DNA of 64,000 nucleotides, taken from assembly GCA_023375785.1 (NCBI GenBank), contig SZWC01000542.1:181179-245178 (forward strand), in the 5' to 3' direction. The stretch comes from Penium margaritaceum (taxonomy: Eukaryota > Streptophyta > Zygnematophyceae > Desmidiales > Peniaceae). Under the pieces are notes generated by a model, which saw only the letters and a program-made list of their open reading frames with translations, was not told where the DNA came from and did not search any database. The translations under genes and the position numbers were made by a program. Below are positions 37,701 to 48,725 of the stretch, in pieces; within the stretch, counting starts at the first letter, position 1; every line of letters begins with the position of its first letter.

Positions 37701-38140
37701 TGTAGCAAGCATGCCAGATCTCACCATCTGTGGCCTGCACCACTGCTGCAAGACTCTGTTCATGCGGGATCTTGGTTGCCCCCAGCAGGCGGTACATGTC
37801 GCCCTCCTTCACCGACCTGGCCAACTCCTCTGCTGTATCCTTGTTGAGGATGTAGCCATAGTCATCATCGAAGACGACGCGCAGTCCTGTGTTTGTAAGA
37901 GAGGAGACTGAGAGGAGGTTGAATGGAGCATTAGGTACGTACAGCACGCCATGGAACACTCCCACTTCAATGCCACGCGGGGTCTCCAACCACATCTCCA
38001 CAATCCCAATCCCTTCAACATACACCACCCGATCATCACCCAAAGCGATAGGACGTGGAGGGATGGACAGCAACTGCGTAAACCACTCCCTGTGGTGCGT
38101 CAGACTCTTGGTACACCCAGAGTCTTTGTACCACGCCAGA
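34800..38140 (-). pseudogene. Copy C pol, fossil
   Basis: From high to low coordinates there is protease (DSG near 38120), integrase zinc region (about 37580-37740) and core (about 37080-37560, partly repeated around the N at 37275). A proline-rich linker leads to the reverse transcriptase (about 35460-36310, YVDD at 35734-35745). RNase H (about 34830-35450) ends with the family tail. Sequence is about 95% like copies A and B. Several breaks are present. Confidence 0.9.
37107..37443. other. Assembly gap with duplicated flanks (168 bp twice, N at 37275)
   Basis: Bases 37107-37274 recur at 37276-37443 with only a couple of differences, separated by one N. This lies inside the integrase of copy C. 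It looks like unmerged overlapping contigs, not a tandem duplication. Confidence 0.85.
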
Positions 38141-38199
38141 TCCGCCTTCTCCTCCTGCGACATGTCAAACTTCGCCATGAAGATACGGTCGCGCACCTC

Positions 38200-39180
38200 C
38201 TTGGCCACGTTCATGTTGCCAAAATGGCGCACGCCGGTCTGGTTCTACTGCTGCTGCTGCTGATGCTGCTGACGTTGCTGTGACTGCTACTGCTGTTGCT
38301 GTGGAGATTGCTGATTTTGCTACTTCTGCTGCTACTCCTTCTGGTCCCTCTTGAACTTGAAGCACTCTTTCTTGTAGTACCCCTCTTTATGGCAATAGTG
38401 GCACTTGCCCTTCTTCTTGCCTCTCTGCTGCCCGGACTACTGCTGCTGCTGGTTGCGTGAGCCCATCGCCATGAAAGCTGCTTCACTACTGCTGTTGCCG
38501 CCATTGCGTTTTGCGGCATTGCGACGCAGTTCAACCTGCACTAGGTGTGTGCAGATGAAGTCGAGGTCGAGAGTTGGCTGGCACTCCAAAGTCTCTCGCA
38601 CTGTGTTGTAGCTGGTTGGGAGTCCCCTCAGCAAGAGGAGGATGAAGCACGTCTCTTCCACAGGGTTGCCGGCCGCTCTGAGCTGCTTTGCCAGCTCCTT
38701 TGCCCTGTCCAGGTACGCTTCCATCCCTTCACCACCCTGCATTTTCAGCGCCATCATCTTTTCCTCCAAAAGCATGAGGAATGTAGGATCCTTGCTCTCG
38801 TACTTCTTGCACAACGTGTCCCACCCCTCCTTTGCAGTAGCCTTGTCACTCACGTATTGAAGATGCGGGTTGGAGATGGTGTTGACAAGCAACCTGTAGT
38901 CCTGCGTGTCCTTCTTCTTCCACTCCTCATACGCCGCCGCTGCAGTTGTAGATGAACTTGCATCTTCTGCACCTTTCTGCGGCGTCTTCCCTGCCACCAC
39001 CTGAGCTGCGGTGATGCCTTTTGCCTGTGGAGGCGGAGTGCGCTCGTCGCCGCTCACCACCTCCCACAAGCCCCTCTCCTCCAAAAGGAGGCGGGTACGG
39101 ATCTTCCAAAACGTGAAGTTGGCACGTCCTTCCAGCCTCTCCAAGGGCTGGGCTGCTGTTACCTCGCCTGCTGCTGCCAT
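38200..39180 (-). pseudogene. Copy C gag, fossil
   Basis: Copia gag with the start MAAAGEVTAAQPLERLEG at 39180. It has the capsid region, a zinc knuckle near 38360-38402 and a glutamine-rich tract (about 38245-38340) whose length differs from those in A and B. The N-terminal 245 codons are open. The element as a whole is broken. Confidence 0.88.
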
Positions 39181-39491
39181 TTTGAGCTTTGGTGATGCTC
39201 AACGTTGCCCTTGGGTGGCGGCGCAACCCCTGCTTCTGCTGCTGCTTCTGCCAGAAATCTGTCTGACAGAAAATGGACTGTAGATGCCAGCAGACTGGGA
39301 ATTCTGAAAAAATGAGCCCACCACTAGAAAATTCAGCTCAAAACCTTTCAGATCGACCCATAAAACGAGGTCATCACCAGGAGATTTTGAAAGATATGCC
39401 CTCTTGAAAACAGGGTATGCTTCTGCTCCTACTCTAACTCAGACCAGCCAGCTTGTAAACGGCGTTTCTCCCAAACGAATCAATGGACTGC

Positions 39492-39968
39492 AAATATTTT
39501 TGCACCAATGGAAAGCTTAGAAAAAATACTACAATTCGCATGTGCCACTTTTTAAAATTGACAAAGAGATGAGAGAGTTATGGTCATCACAAGGCGACAG
39601 TCTTACTCATAGAGAAGAGTGTAGCCCTGGCCGACCTCGTTTTGAGCATAACTCTCAATCCAACCGTTGGATCTTTGCGATCTTGGGCTCGTTGGAAAGC
39701 TTGTCTTGCGAACTTGAAGATTCAGTGGTNAAATATTTTTGCACCAATGGAAAGCTTAGAAAAAATACTACAATTCGCATGTGCCACTTTTTAAAATTGA
39801 CAAAGAGATGAGAGAGTTATGGTCATCACAAGGCGACAGTCTTACTCATAGAGAAGAGTGTAGCCCTGGCCGACCTCGTTTTGAGCATAACTCTCAATCC
39901 AACCGTTGGATCTTTGCGATCTTGGGCTCGTTGGAAAGCTTGTCTTGCGAACTTGAAGATTCAGTGGT
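39492..39968. other. Assembly gap with duplicated flanks (238 bp twice, N at 39730)
   Basis: Bases 39492-39729 recur at 39731-39968, apparently identical, around a single N in the leader of copy C. The pattern is the same as at the other three Ns in the window. Confidence 0.87.
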
Positions 39969-40052
39969 CAATTGTCAAATTGGGTAAAGGTTTGACCCTA
40001 ACCCGTCACTCTCCAACTGACGGCCTGTGCTAGCTGAATCTGGCAGAATCTG

Positions 40053-40064
40053 GCTCTGATACCA
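40053..40064 (-). promoter_or_regulatory. Primer binding site of copy C
   Basis: GCTCTGATACCA on the plus strand, i.e. the site complementary to the 3' end of initiator tRNA-Met on the element strand. It is two bases from the 5' LTR. Confidence 0.93.
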
Positions 40065-40066
40065 AA

Positions 40067-40790
40067 TGTTGGATCTGGAGGAGAGAGGGAGTCTTGGAGC
40101 AGCGAGCATGTGGGACTGAAAAGGCATCACTTGTGCTGAAGAATGGTTGTTGAATCACTCAAAATGATGGAGTACATATAGAGCTAAATCTTGGGCAAGT
40201 CAGTCCTCTCACAAGCCACACCACTTAGCCATGGAGGCTAAGGCTCACACACTACAGTCCACAATCTCACACAAGAGAGGAAATCAGCCCAACAATCAGG
40301 CTGACCAGTCACACACGACCTAGAGAGCTAGAGAATGCTCTCATGGCACACTCCTAGTGGTCACATCACCCAGAAACTCATGGAGAATCGTCATGTGTCC
40401 ATGGCTAGCACACAAGGATCTCACCTCACCAAAAAAGTAAGGTGAGGTACCTTTATCCTAGTCAGCACACTCTGACAAGGCAGTCCTAAGACCAAGGACC
40501 TTTTTGTATATTTCTCCCATCAGGTCTTGACCCTGGACCTCTTGCCTTTTTCTTTTCTCAGGCTAAGGCATGGAGCCATTGCCCATGGCCACCCAGACAT
40601 CGGTGGTCCATGAACGCTGAAACTTCAAAAATTCATATCTCCCAATCCGACCGTTGGATCGGCCTTTAACTTAGATCGTAGATCATTTGCCACCTGAAGA
40701 CAGATTGACGATCGGAGCTGGCATCTGGAAGTTTCCTTGAATCTTGCTCCTGTGGACCTGAAACAGAGCCGGACGGCTCCTTTCCCAACA
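40067..40790 (-). repeat. 5' LTR of copy C (724 bp)
   Basis: It runs TGTTGGATCTGG to CCCAACA on the plus strand. It is slightly shorter than its partner because of a small length difference near 40695. It ends at the gag of element D. Confidence 0.93.
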
Positions 40791-41293
40791 GATGGTGATC
40801 ATGGGACTCCAACTGTCCGGCAAGGCAAGGAGGAGGATCATCGCTTGCAGCTGAGGGTCGACCTTCCATCTGATGGCTACGCACTCGGCAGTAAGGGACT
40901 CGATCTGCTGCAGGATCTCCATGATGTTGTCGCCTTTGTTAACTCGGAGGGTGACGAGCCTCTTGAAGACGAAGAGCTAGTTAGCAAGGTTGTCGGACTG
41001 GTAGATGGTGCAGAGTTTCTTCCAGGCCTCCAGGGCCTCCGTGCATCCTTGAATGTGGGAGCGCTGCATCGGAGCAAGCGCATACACCAACAAAGCAAGC
41101 GCCTTCTTGTTGCGCTTCTTGTACGCTTCCACTTCCTCTAGCATCGCGGTATCCGGAGGGGCAGTTTCTTCACCCTTGATCAGCTCAAGCAGGCCCTTCT
41201 CATCGAGGAAGACCTCAAACTCCCACCTCCAAAGGTGGAAGCCAAGTCCGTCAAACTTGGAGACGCCGATGCTCTCTTACTCGGTCGGTGCCA
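40791..41293 (-). pseudogene. Element D gag, N-terminal piece, fossil
   Basis: This is the capsid part of the family-2 gag, starting at the minus-strand ATG at 41293. It carries copia gag features: an FDGLGFHLWRWEFE-like segment, AWKKLCTIYQS and MEILQQIESL. It is cut at 40790 by the 5' LTR of copy C. Confidence 0.85.
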
Positions 41294-41344
41294 TGGCACG
41301 TGGCGAAAGCGTGAACGTTGTAGAGCTAGGGTCCCTTTAGGCAC

Positions 41345-41359
41345 GTGGGCCCATAACCC
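41345..41359 (-). promoter_or_regulatory. Primer binding site of D matching the anticodon arm of initiator tRNA-Met
   Basis: The plus strand reads GTGGGCCCATAACCC. These 15 bases equal the anticodon stem and loop of plant initiator tRNA-Met (anticodon CAT in the middle) as I know that tRNA. It lies two bases from the LTR edge, exactly where a primer site belongs, and no TGGTATCAGAGC site is present. This implies priming by an internally cleaved half-tRNA, as known for Drosophila copia and yeast Ty5. Confidence 0.85.
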
Positions 41360-41361
41360 TT

Positions 41362-42044
41362 TGTTGGCTCTAGTGGGTGTGGAGGCACCCTCAAGGATTC
41401 CTAGCTCTTGCTGATACGCGCTACCAACGTTTGGGGTAGTCAATGGACACCTTTGGTGAAGTGTGTGGAGCACAAGGATCACGGATGTGAATCGAAACAC
41501 GATTTTGTTAATTAGCATAGTAAGATTACATCAAATCCTTATAGCCTGTGATCTAAGATTTCCAACGCATCCAAGAACGTAGTAGTAGAGCCCCTGCTAT
41601 GGCCGTCGAAGTAACCCTTGGTGGAGCCGCCCACCTGGTCTTGCATTCTAGGCAACGGGAGGCGCTTCGACAACGACCCGTCGAAGCGCCTTTTCTCGCC
41701 CAGAAATCAAGGAGAAGTTCATCCTGGTCAAGGAGGACCTTATGGTCACCTCATTCATGCCCGGGGTGCATTTGGAGGCCATTAGGAATGAACTCGGATC
41801 CCTGGCGGTGGAATATCCCGCCACCCATGGCGGGTACTAGATTCCACCCACCCAATACCCGTCTTTCGGGCTAGGCTAACTTTCTGAATACTCACTCAAA
41901 TCGAGCAATTCAAAGCTCGATCCTGCATGGAAAAATCCAAGGAATCGAAATCTAAAGTCAGATGAGGTGTTAAACCACTCTTTAGTGATCGAACCAGGAA
42001 GTACACTCAATGATACACATGGCAAGGGGCACACCATGTCAACG
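41362..42044 (-). repeat. 5' LTR of element D (~683 bp)
   Basis: It begins TGTTGGCTCTAG and ends GTCAACG on the plus strand, followed directly by the GTTCT target duplication. It is about 40 bp shorter than its partner LTR, mainly through one length difference, and differs at roughly 7-10% of the aligned positions I compared. Confidence 0.9.
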
Positions 42045-42049
42045 GTTCT

Positions 42050-45000
42050 CACTTTTACAGTCAGTTCCCCCTCATCCTATTGCTTTGGGTGGTGTATGCT
42101 GAGGGGATTAGGATTGTGGAGATGTGGTTGGAGAACCTGTGTGGAATTCAAGTTGGAGTGTTCCATGGCGTGGAGTATGTACCTAATGTTGGTTTCAATC
42201 TGCTCTCAGTCTCCTCTCTCACCAACAGAAGATTGTGCGTCGTCTTTGATGATGACTATGGCTACATCCTCGACAGGGAAACAGGAGAGGACTTTGCCAG
42301 GTCGGTGAAGCAAGGTAATGTGTACCGCCCATTGGGGCAAACAAGATACCACGTGAAAAGAGTCTTGTAGTAGCGGTGCATGGAATAGATGGCAAGATCT
42401 CGCATGCACGCTATGGCCACATCGGCATGCGCACCTTGCAACAGTTTCAAACAAAGTAGATATTGCATAAGTTCTCCACCATTTCCAACTTTTAGCAGCA
42501 GTTGTGCATTGGCTGTTTGGATGGGAAGGAGCATCGCGACGCGTTCTCTAGAGCACGGGAGCCCGCCAAGGAGGTACTGGAATTGGTCCACACAGACTTG
42601 TGTGGCCCGATGCAGACCCAGAGCTTTGGATGCTGTAGGTGTTTTCTCACCTTCATTGATTATTTCAGCCGTTACACTGGTGTGTACTTCCTTGCTTCCA
42701 AGGATCTGTGTTTTGACAGGTTCAAGGGGTTCAAGGCAATGGTAGAGAACCAGACCGGCATGAAAATCAAGGCGTTGCCCAATGACCGCGGAAGTGAGTT
42801 TGTGAGCAAAGACTTCCAGAACTTCTTCCTAGCAGCTGGCATCAAGGCGTAGTGAACCGCGCCCTACTCGGCGTTGTAAAATGGTGAAAAGGAACGCGGT
42901 AACCGCACCATTGTGAGTCAGTGCGCTCCATGTTGCACGTGGCTTGGCTCACCTACGACTGCAAGGGTGAAGGTGTGAGCACGATAGTGTACGTCAAGAA
43001 TCAGAGTCCAACCAAGGCGCTGGACAGATGACACTGTACGAGGCATGATTTGGCAAGAAGCCGAGCGTGGGTCATCTGTGTGCATTTGGCAGCCTGGCCG
43101 ACATGCACGTGCCCAAGGAGAAGCTTCAAAATTGGGATGCAAAGCGCGCATAGTTGCTAATGATCAGCTATGACGTGGCAAGCAATGCGTATCACCTCTA
43201 TGAGAGGGATACCGGCCACGTCTTTATCTCCATGGATGTCGTCTTCAATGAGAGTAACGTCATCGGCACCAACATCGTTTGTAAAGAGGCAGCAAAACCA
43301 GCATCTGACAAGGAGTGGGAGCACAACCCTTTCCTGACCCTGGTCTCTCCTGACCCTTCCTCCACTACGACAGTGGGAGAACCACTATACTTTCCTATGT
43401 CAGTTGCAAGACATATAACAACCTCATCGGCAGAAGCAGAGGAAGGAGATTGAGCACCACAAGTAGCAGCAGTTGTACCTATAGCACCGCGCCAACCGCT
43501 CGCTAATGCTCCAACACCAGGTCGTAGATATTCTCTCAGGGTGCGCTACAAGCCTCGTGAGTGCGTACATTTCTGGATGCTATAGAAACCAGAACAGATG
43601 AATGTTACACTTGCAGCAAATTTAGACAAGAGAATGTCCTACAAGGAGGCCATGGCTTCACCACATGTAGCAGACTGGGTGCTAGCCGTGTAGCAAGAGA
43701 TCGAGACGTAGCTCGACAATGGCATGTGGGAGCTCACTGAGCTTCAACCTGGCCGCAAGGTGATCAAGTGCAAGTGGATGTTCAAGAAGAAGCGGGGAGC
43801 AAATGGCAACCTAGAAAAGTACAGAGCGAGGCTAGTTGCCAATGGCTAGTCACAGTACAAGGGCATCAACTACACAGAAACCTTTGTCCCCATTGCGAAA
43901 TTTCTCTCTATGTGCAAAATCCTCTCTTATGAAGCAGTTGAGGACTTTGAGGTTCACCACATGGATGTTAAGATAGCATTCTTGAATGGTGACTTGGAGG
44001 GGGAGATCTACATGGAGCAACAGGAGGGGTTTGTCATGGATGGCTAGGAGCACCTCATTTGTAAGCTACACAAGTCGTTGTATGGTCTCAAGCAAGCGTC
44101 TCGTGCTTAGAACCAGAAGTTGGATGCGGCGCTGCACTGCATGCGGTTTCAGTGCAGCGAGTGTTACTAGAACGTCTATCGCTAGCAGCATGGTCATGAG
44201 GTCTTCATCATCATTGTCTACGTGGATGACACGCTCCTCCTTTCCAACAGCATGTGTGCTTTACAGGACTTACAGGAAGTGATGCAGGAGCCCTTCCACA
44301 TGTTTCATCTCAGGGAAGCCTCATACTTCCTCCGTATCCGGATTACACGTGTCCTAAAAGCACGTACCCTCTTGTTCTAGTAGAGCCGCAATATCAGGGA
44401 TCTCTTGTAGCAGTTTTGCATGGCAAAAGCAAAACCCATCGGCACCCCCCTTGAGATACGGCAATACCTCATGAGTTTTAGTGGAGAAGCATATGCAACT
44501 GATGGGTAGAAGTACTACATCGGTGTCGGCAGTCTCATGTACCTGATGGTGGCAACCGGGCTAGACTTCACAAATGCTGTGAGTGCTGCGGGCCACGACA
44601 TGGAAGATCTTCAACCTGAGCACCACAAGGCGGTAAAACAGATCTTGTGGTGCCTTGCTTGAACCGTCAACATCGACATCACCTACAACGGAACCAACAA
44701 TAGCATCATCAACTACACTGATGTAGACTGGGTTTCAAACCCTCAAGATCGAAAATCCATCTCTCGACATGTGTTCCCCATGAATGGAGGTGCTGTAAGC
44801 TGGTGCAGCAAGAGGCAGGTGGTTGTGGCCACCTCAAGCATAAAAGCCAAGTACGTGTTTCTTAGCTTTGGAGCAAAGGAAGCAATTTTGCTCCAATGTC
44901 TCATGGCAGAGATGAGTGGGAGTACGGCAGCTCTTGATCATCTGCGCGGGGACAACTAGAGCGTAATCATACTCGCCAAGAATCGTGAGCACCATGCACG

Positions 45001-45175
45001 CACTAAGAACATTGACATTGCAAATAATTTCATCAGGCACATAGTGTAGGAGGGTACTATCAAGCTTGAATCCACTAAAACCAGCAAGTAGGTCGCTAAT
45101 TTCTCTACCAAGCCAGTGACTCCTGACAAGCAGCAGTTCCATATAAGGGCATGTGGACACAGCCCTCTCTGACGT
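42050..45175 (+). pseudogene. Copy G protease to RNase H, fossil
   Basis: This is the second part of old copy G. The protease tail and integrase zinc region run about 42070-42560, with HARYGHIGM-like residues near 42400. The integrase core spans about 42580-42960 and the linker to about 43600. RT covers about 43620-44500, with a YVDD-type motif near 44218. RNase H runs about 44560-45170, with KRQVVVATSS near 44810. It is heavily decayed throughout. Confidence 0.88.
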
Positions 45176-45191
45176 CGGCAAAGTGGGACAT

Positions 45192-45925
45192 TGTTGGAAA
45201 ATGGGCCATCTAGCCTAGTTTTAGATCCACAAGAGCAACTTCCATGAAACTACCAGATGTCTGCTTCGATTGACAATCTTAATGCACCATCCAAAATTTA
45301 GGTGGAAAAATGTCTGCAGTGCACGTTTCAGGCCGATCCAACGGTCTAATTCAGAGATATGAATTTTTGGAATTTCCGGGGTCATCGACTCTGGTGTTCA
45401 GAAATTCATGGGCAACGACTCCATGCCTTAGCCTAAGAAAAGAAAAAGGCAAGAGGTCCAGGGTCAAGACGTAATGGGAGAAATATCCAAAAATGTTTTG
45501 GATTCTTTGGTTGCCTTGTTTGAGTGTGCTGACTAGGAAAAAGGTACTTTCCTTACTTTATAGGTGATGTGAGATTCTTGTGTACTAGCCATGGACTCAT
45601 GGCAGTTCTCCATGGGATTGTGGGTTATGTGACCACTAGGAGTGTGCCATGAGAGAATTTTCTAGCTCTCTAGGTTATATGTGATTTTTTAGCATGATTG
45701 CTAGGCTCATTTTCTCTCTTGTGTGAGATTATGGACTCTAGTGTATAAGCCTGAGCCTCCATGGCTTAGTGGTGTGGCTTGTGAGAGGGCTGACTTGCCC
45801 AAACTCTAGCTCTATATGTACTCCATAATTTTGAGTAATTCAACAACCATTCTTCAGCACAAGTGATTCCGTTTCAGTCCTATATGCTCGCTGCTCCAAG
45901 ACTCCCTTTCACTCCAGTTTCAACA
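45192..45925 (+). repeat. 3' LTR of old copy G (~734 bp)
   Basis: It starts TGTTGGAAAATGG after a purine-rich AAAGTGGGACAT and ends TTTCAACA. It pairs with the LTR at 27174-27908 at about 75% identity by eye. The 11-bp array resumes right after it. Confidence 0.9.
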
Positions 45926-48520
45926 CTAGAACCATTTCTATGCCCTACTTGCACCCTAGTTACACCATAGTTACATCTCACTTGAGGACTAGCTATTCCC
46001 TTGTTGCACCCTAGTTGCGTCCTAATTGTGCCCCGCTTGCGTCCTACTTGCACCATTGTCGCGCCCTCCTTGTGCCCTAGTTGCTCCTTATTTGCACCTT
46101 TGTTGTGCCCTGGTTTGGCATGCATTGGGTACTAGATAAGCACTAGTTATTACCTAGCTGGATCTTAGTTGCACCCTAGTTGTGCCCTACTTGCGCTCTA
46201 CTTGCGTCCTAGTTTTTCCCTTCTTGCACCCTAGTTAGACCATAATAGCGCCTTACTTGCGCCTTAGTTGCACTGTTATTCCTTCCTTGTTACGCCCCAC
46301 TTTTGCCCTTCTAGCGCCTAACTTGGACATTAGTTGTGCCCTACTAGCACCGTAGTTGCAACCTACGTTAGTCCTACTTTTGCCCTAGTTGCATCCTATT
46401 CTCTCTCATGTTGTGCCCTAGTTGCGCACTAGTAAAGCCCTAGTTATCCCATGGTTACGTCCTAGTTGCACCTTAGATGTGCATTAGTTGCAGTTTACTT
46501 AAGCCATAGATGCATCCTACTGACCCCCTAGTTTTTCTCTACTTGCGCCTTAGCTTGGCACTAGCTAGGCCCTCGTTGTGCCTTAGATACGCCCTATTTG
46601 CACCGTACTTGTGTACTATTTACGCCGTAGCTGCTCCATAGTTGCACCCTATTTGTATCCTGGTTGTGCCATACTTGCTCCATAGTTGCATCCTAGTTAC
46701 GACCTAGTTGCACCCTAGTTGTGCCTTAGCTAGGCAGTAGCTAGGCCCTAGTTGCACCCTAGTTATGCCCAAGTTACGTCATAGCTGCGTTGTAGTTGCA
46801 CCCTAGTAGCGTCCTAGTTGTGCCCACTTGCACCGTAGTTGCGCTTGACCTACACCCAAGTTTTGCCCTCGTTGCACCTCAATCGGTCACTAGTTGTGAC
46901 CTAGTTGTACCCTTGTTGTATCGTAGTTGCGTAATAAATGCGTCATTGTCGCGCCCTACTTGCATCTTAGTTTTGATCTAGTTGTACCCTAGTTGCACCG
47001 TCTCCCGCCTTGCTTTTGCTCTACTTGCACCTTACTTATGCCCTAGTTGTGCCCTGCTTGCGTTATACTTTTGCCCTTCTTGTCCCCTTGTTTCGCCCTA
47101 GTTGCATCTCTGTTACGCCCTACTTCTGTCCTACATGTGACCTATTTGCACCCTAGTTGGGCTCTACTTGCATCCTCCTTACGCTCTAGTTGTGCCCTAC
47201 TTGATCCCGTGTTGCGCCCTAGTTGTATCCTACCTGCACCCTATTTGCATCCTACTTGCGACCTAGTTCTACCCTACTTGTGCTCTTCTTGCACCCTAGT
47301 TGCATCCTCCTCTTCGCCTAGTTGCATCTAAAGTCCTAGTTGCACCCTAGTTGTGCCCTAGTTGCGCCCTACTTGTGCCCTAGTTGTGCCCTTCGCATGC
47401 CCTTGTTGCCCCATACTTGCACCCTACTTGCGCCCTAGTTGCCCCATAGTTGCACCCTACTTACGTCCTACTTAAGCCATACTTGCCTCCTATTTGCGCC
47501 TTACTTGCAGCTTAGTTGCGCCCTAGTAACGTGCTACCTGTGCTGTACTTTTCCACTACTTGGGCCATACTTGTGCCCAACATGTGTCCTACTGGCGCCA
47601 AAGCTGCGCCCTTGTTGTGCCCTAGTTATCCCTCAATTTGGTACTAGATAAGCCCTAGTTGCACCCTAGTTGTGCCCTTCTTATGCCCTAGTTGTGTCTA
47701 CGTGCACCGTACTTGCGCCCTAGTTATGCCATAGTTGTGCCCTAGTTGGACCCTAGTTGCATCCTAGTTGCGAATCAGTTGGGCTCTAGCTATGCCTTAG
47801 TCACATAATAGTTGCACCCTAGTTCCATCCTAGTTGTACCTTAGTTCTGCCTTGGTTGTGCCTCTATTGGGCACTAGCTACGCCCTACTTGCGCCGAACT
47901 GCTGCCCTAGTTTTGCCTTTGTTGCATCGAAGAAGATCCCTAGTTATGGCCTAGTTATGTCCAACTTGTGCCCTAGCTGCGCACTAGCTGGGCCCTAGTT
48001 ATTCCCTACTTGCACCCTACATGCGCCCTAGTTGAATCCTAGTTGAACCTCAGTTGGGCACTAGATAGGCCCTAGTTTTCCCCTAGGTGCACCCAAGATA
48101 CGCCTTATTTGTGCACTACTCGCGCCCTTGTTGTACCTTACTTGGGCCCTAATTATCCCCGACTTAGGCCCTAGCTGCGCCCTAGTTGGATCTCATTAGG
48201 GCATTTACTATGCCCTAGTTTTTCCCTTGTTGCATCCTAGTTGCACCTTTGTTGCGCTTTAGTTGTACCCTATACGCACCCTATTTGTGCCCTGCTTGCG
48301 CCTTAATTGCATCCAACTTGAGCCTTAGTAAGGCACCAGATACATCCTAGTTGCTCCTCACTTGTGCCCTAGTTCCGACCTACTTGCCCCCTGGTTGCCA
48401 ATGATTTGTGCCATAGTGGGGCCTTAGATTGGCAAAAGCTACGCCCTAGTTACATCCTTTTTGTGCCATATTTATGCCCTAGTTGTACCCTATGTACGTC
48501 CTAGTTGTGCTGTAGTTGCG
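45926..48520 (+). repeat. 11-bp minisatellite array, segment 4
   Basis: This is about 2.6 kb of the same GCCCTAGTTGC-type repeat in the same polarity as segments 1-3. It resumes directly after the 3' LTR of copy G. TTGGGCACTAGCTA-type markers are present (for example near 47870 and 48055). Confidence 0.95.
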
Positions 48521-48725
48521 TTTTTTAATAGTCGAGGTAAAAAAAATCCGTCGTACCCAGCTCCCTTTCGGAAGCTGTTACCTTGGTGGCTGTTTGATCC
48601 ACTCCGCTTGGGTCCGATTCGGCGTCAAAGTGTTCACCATCTGCGGTTCCATCTAGGATGGGTTTGCCTTGGTAACGTCATTCAGCTCTCGTTGTCCTCT
48701 TTACCTCACATCACCGGTCATTGTC
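48521..48725. other. Non-satellite patch inside the array, unidentified
   Basis: This is about 200 bp of non-repetitive sequence (from TTTTTTAATAGTCG to CATCACCGGTCATTG) replacing the 11-bp repeat. It has an A-run near 48540 and no clear terminal inverted repeats, tRNA fold or domain. It could be a small inserted fragment. I do not recognise it. Confidence 0.5.

Larger units (their letters stand above)
34037..40790 (-). mobile_element. Ty1/copia family 1, young copy C, inserted into gag of D
   Basis: This is a full-length minus-strand family-1 element. It has a 3' LTR (34037-34775), purine tract, pol (about 34800-38130), gag (start 39180), leader, primer site (40053-40064) and 5' LTR (40067-40790). 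The length is about 6.35 kb once two assembly duplications are discounted. The LTRs differ by about 3-4% by eye. Target duplications AATGG (34032-34036) and GATGG (40791-40795) match at four of five bases. The coding frame has several breaks (under ten). It is the youngest layer of the nest. Confidence 0.95.
29642..42044 (-). mobile_element. Ty1/copia family 2, element D, inserted into G and split by C
   Basis: This is a minus-strand copia element unlike family 1. Its 3' LTR is 29642-30367 and its RNase H, RT, integrase, protease and gag lie between about 30420 and 41293 (gag interrupted by copy C at 34037-40790). The primer site is 41345-41359 and the 5' LTR is 41362-42044. A perfect 5-bp target duplication GTTCT lies at 29637-29641 and 42045-42049, inside copy G. 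LTR divergence is about 7-10% by eye plus a ~30 bp length difference. The coding regions are comparatively open, with a handful of breaks besides the insertion of C. Confidence 0.95.
27174..45925 (+). mobile_element. Ty1/copia family 1, old copy G, split by element D
   Basis: This is a plus-strand copia element in two pieces, 27174-29641 and 42045-45925, separated by the insertion of D. It has a 5' LTR (27174-27908), a diverged primer site (27911-27922), gag (28546 to about 29520) and the start of the protease. After D come the rest of the protease, integrase, RT, RNase H and the 3' LTR (45192-45925). The two LTRs differ by roughly a quarter of positions by eye, and the coding part has many breaks (well over twenty). 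It is the oldest element of the nest. No clear 5-bp target duplication remains. Confidence 0.93.
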
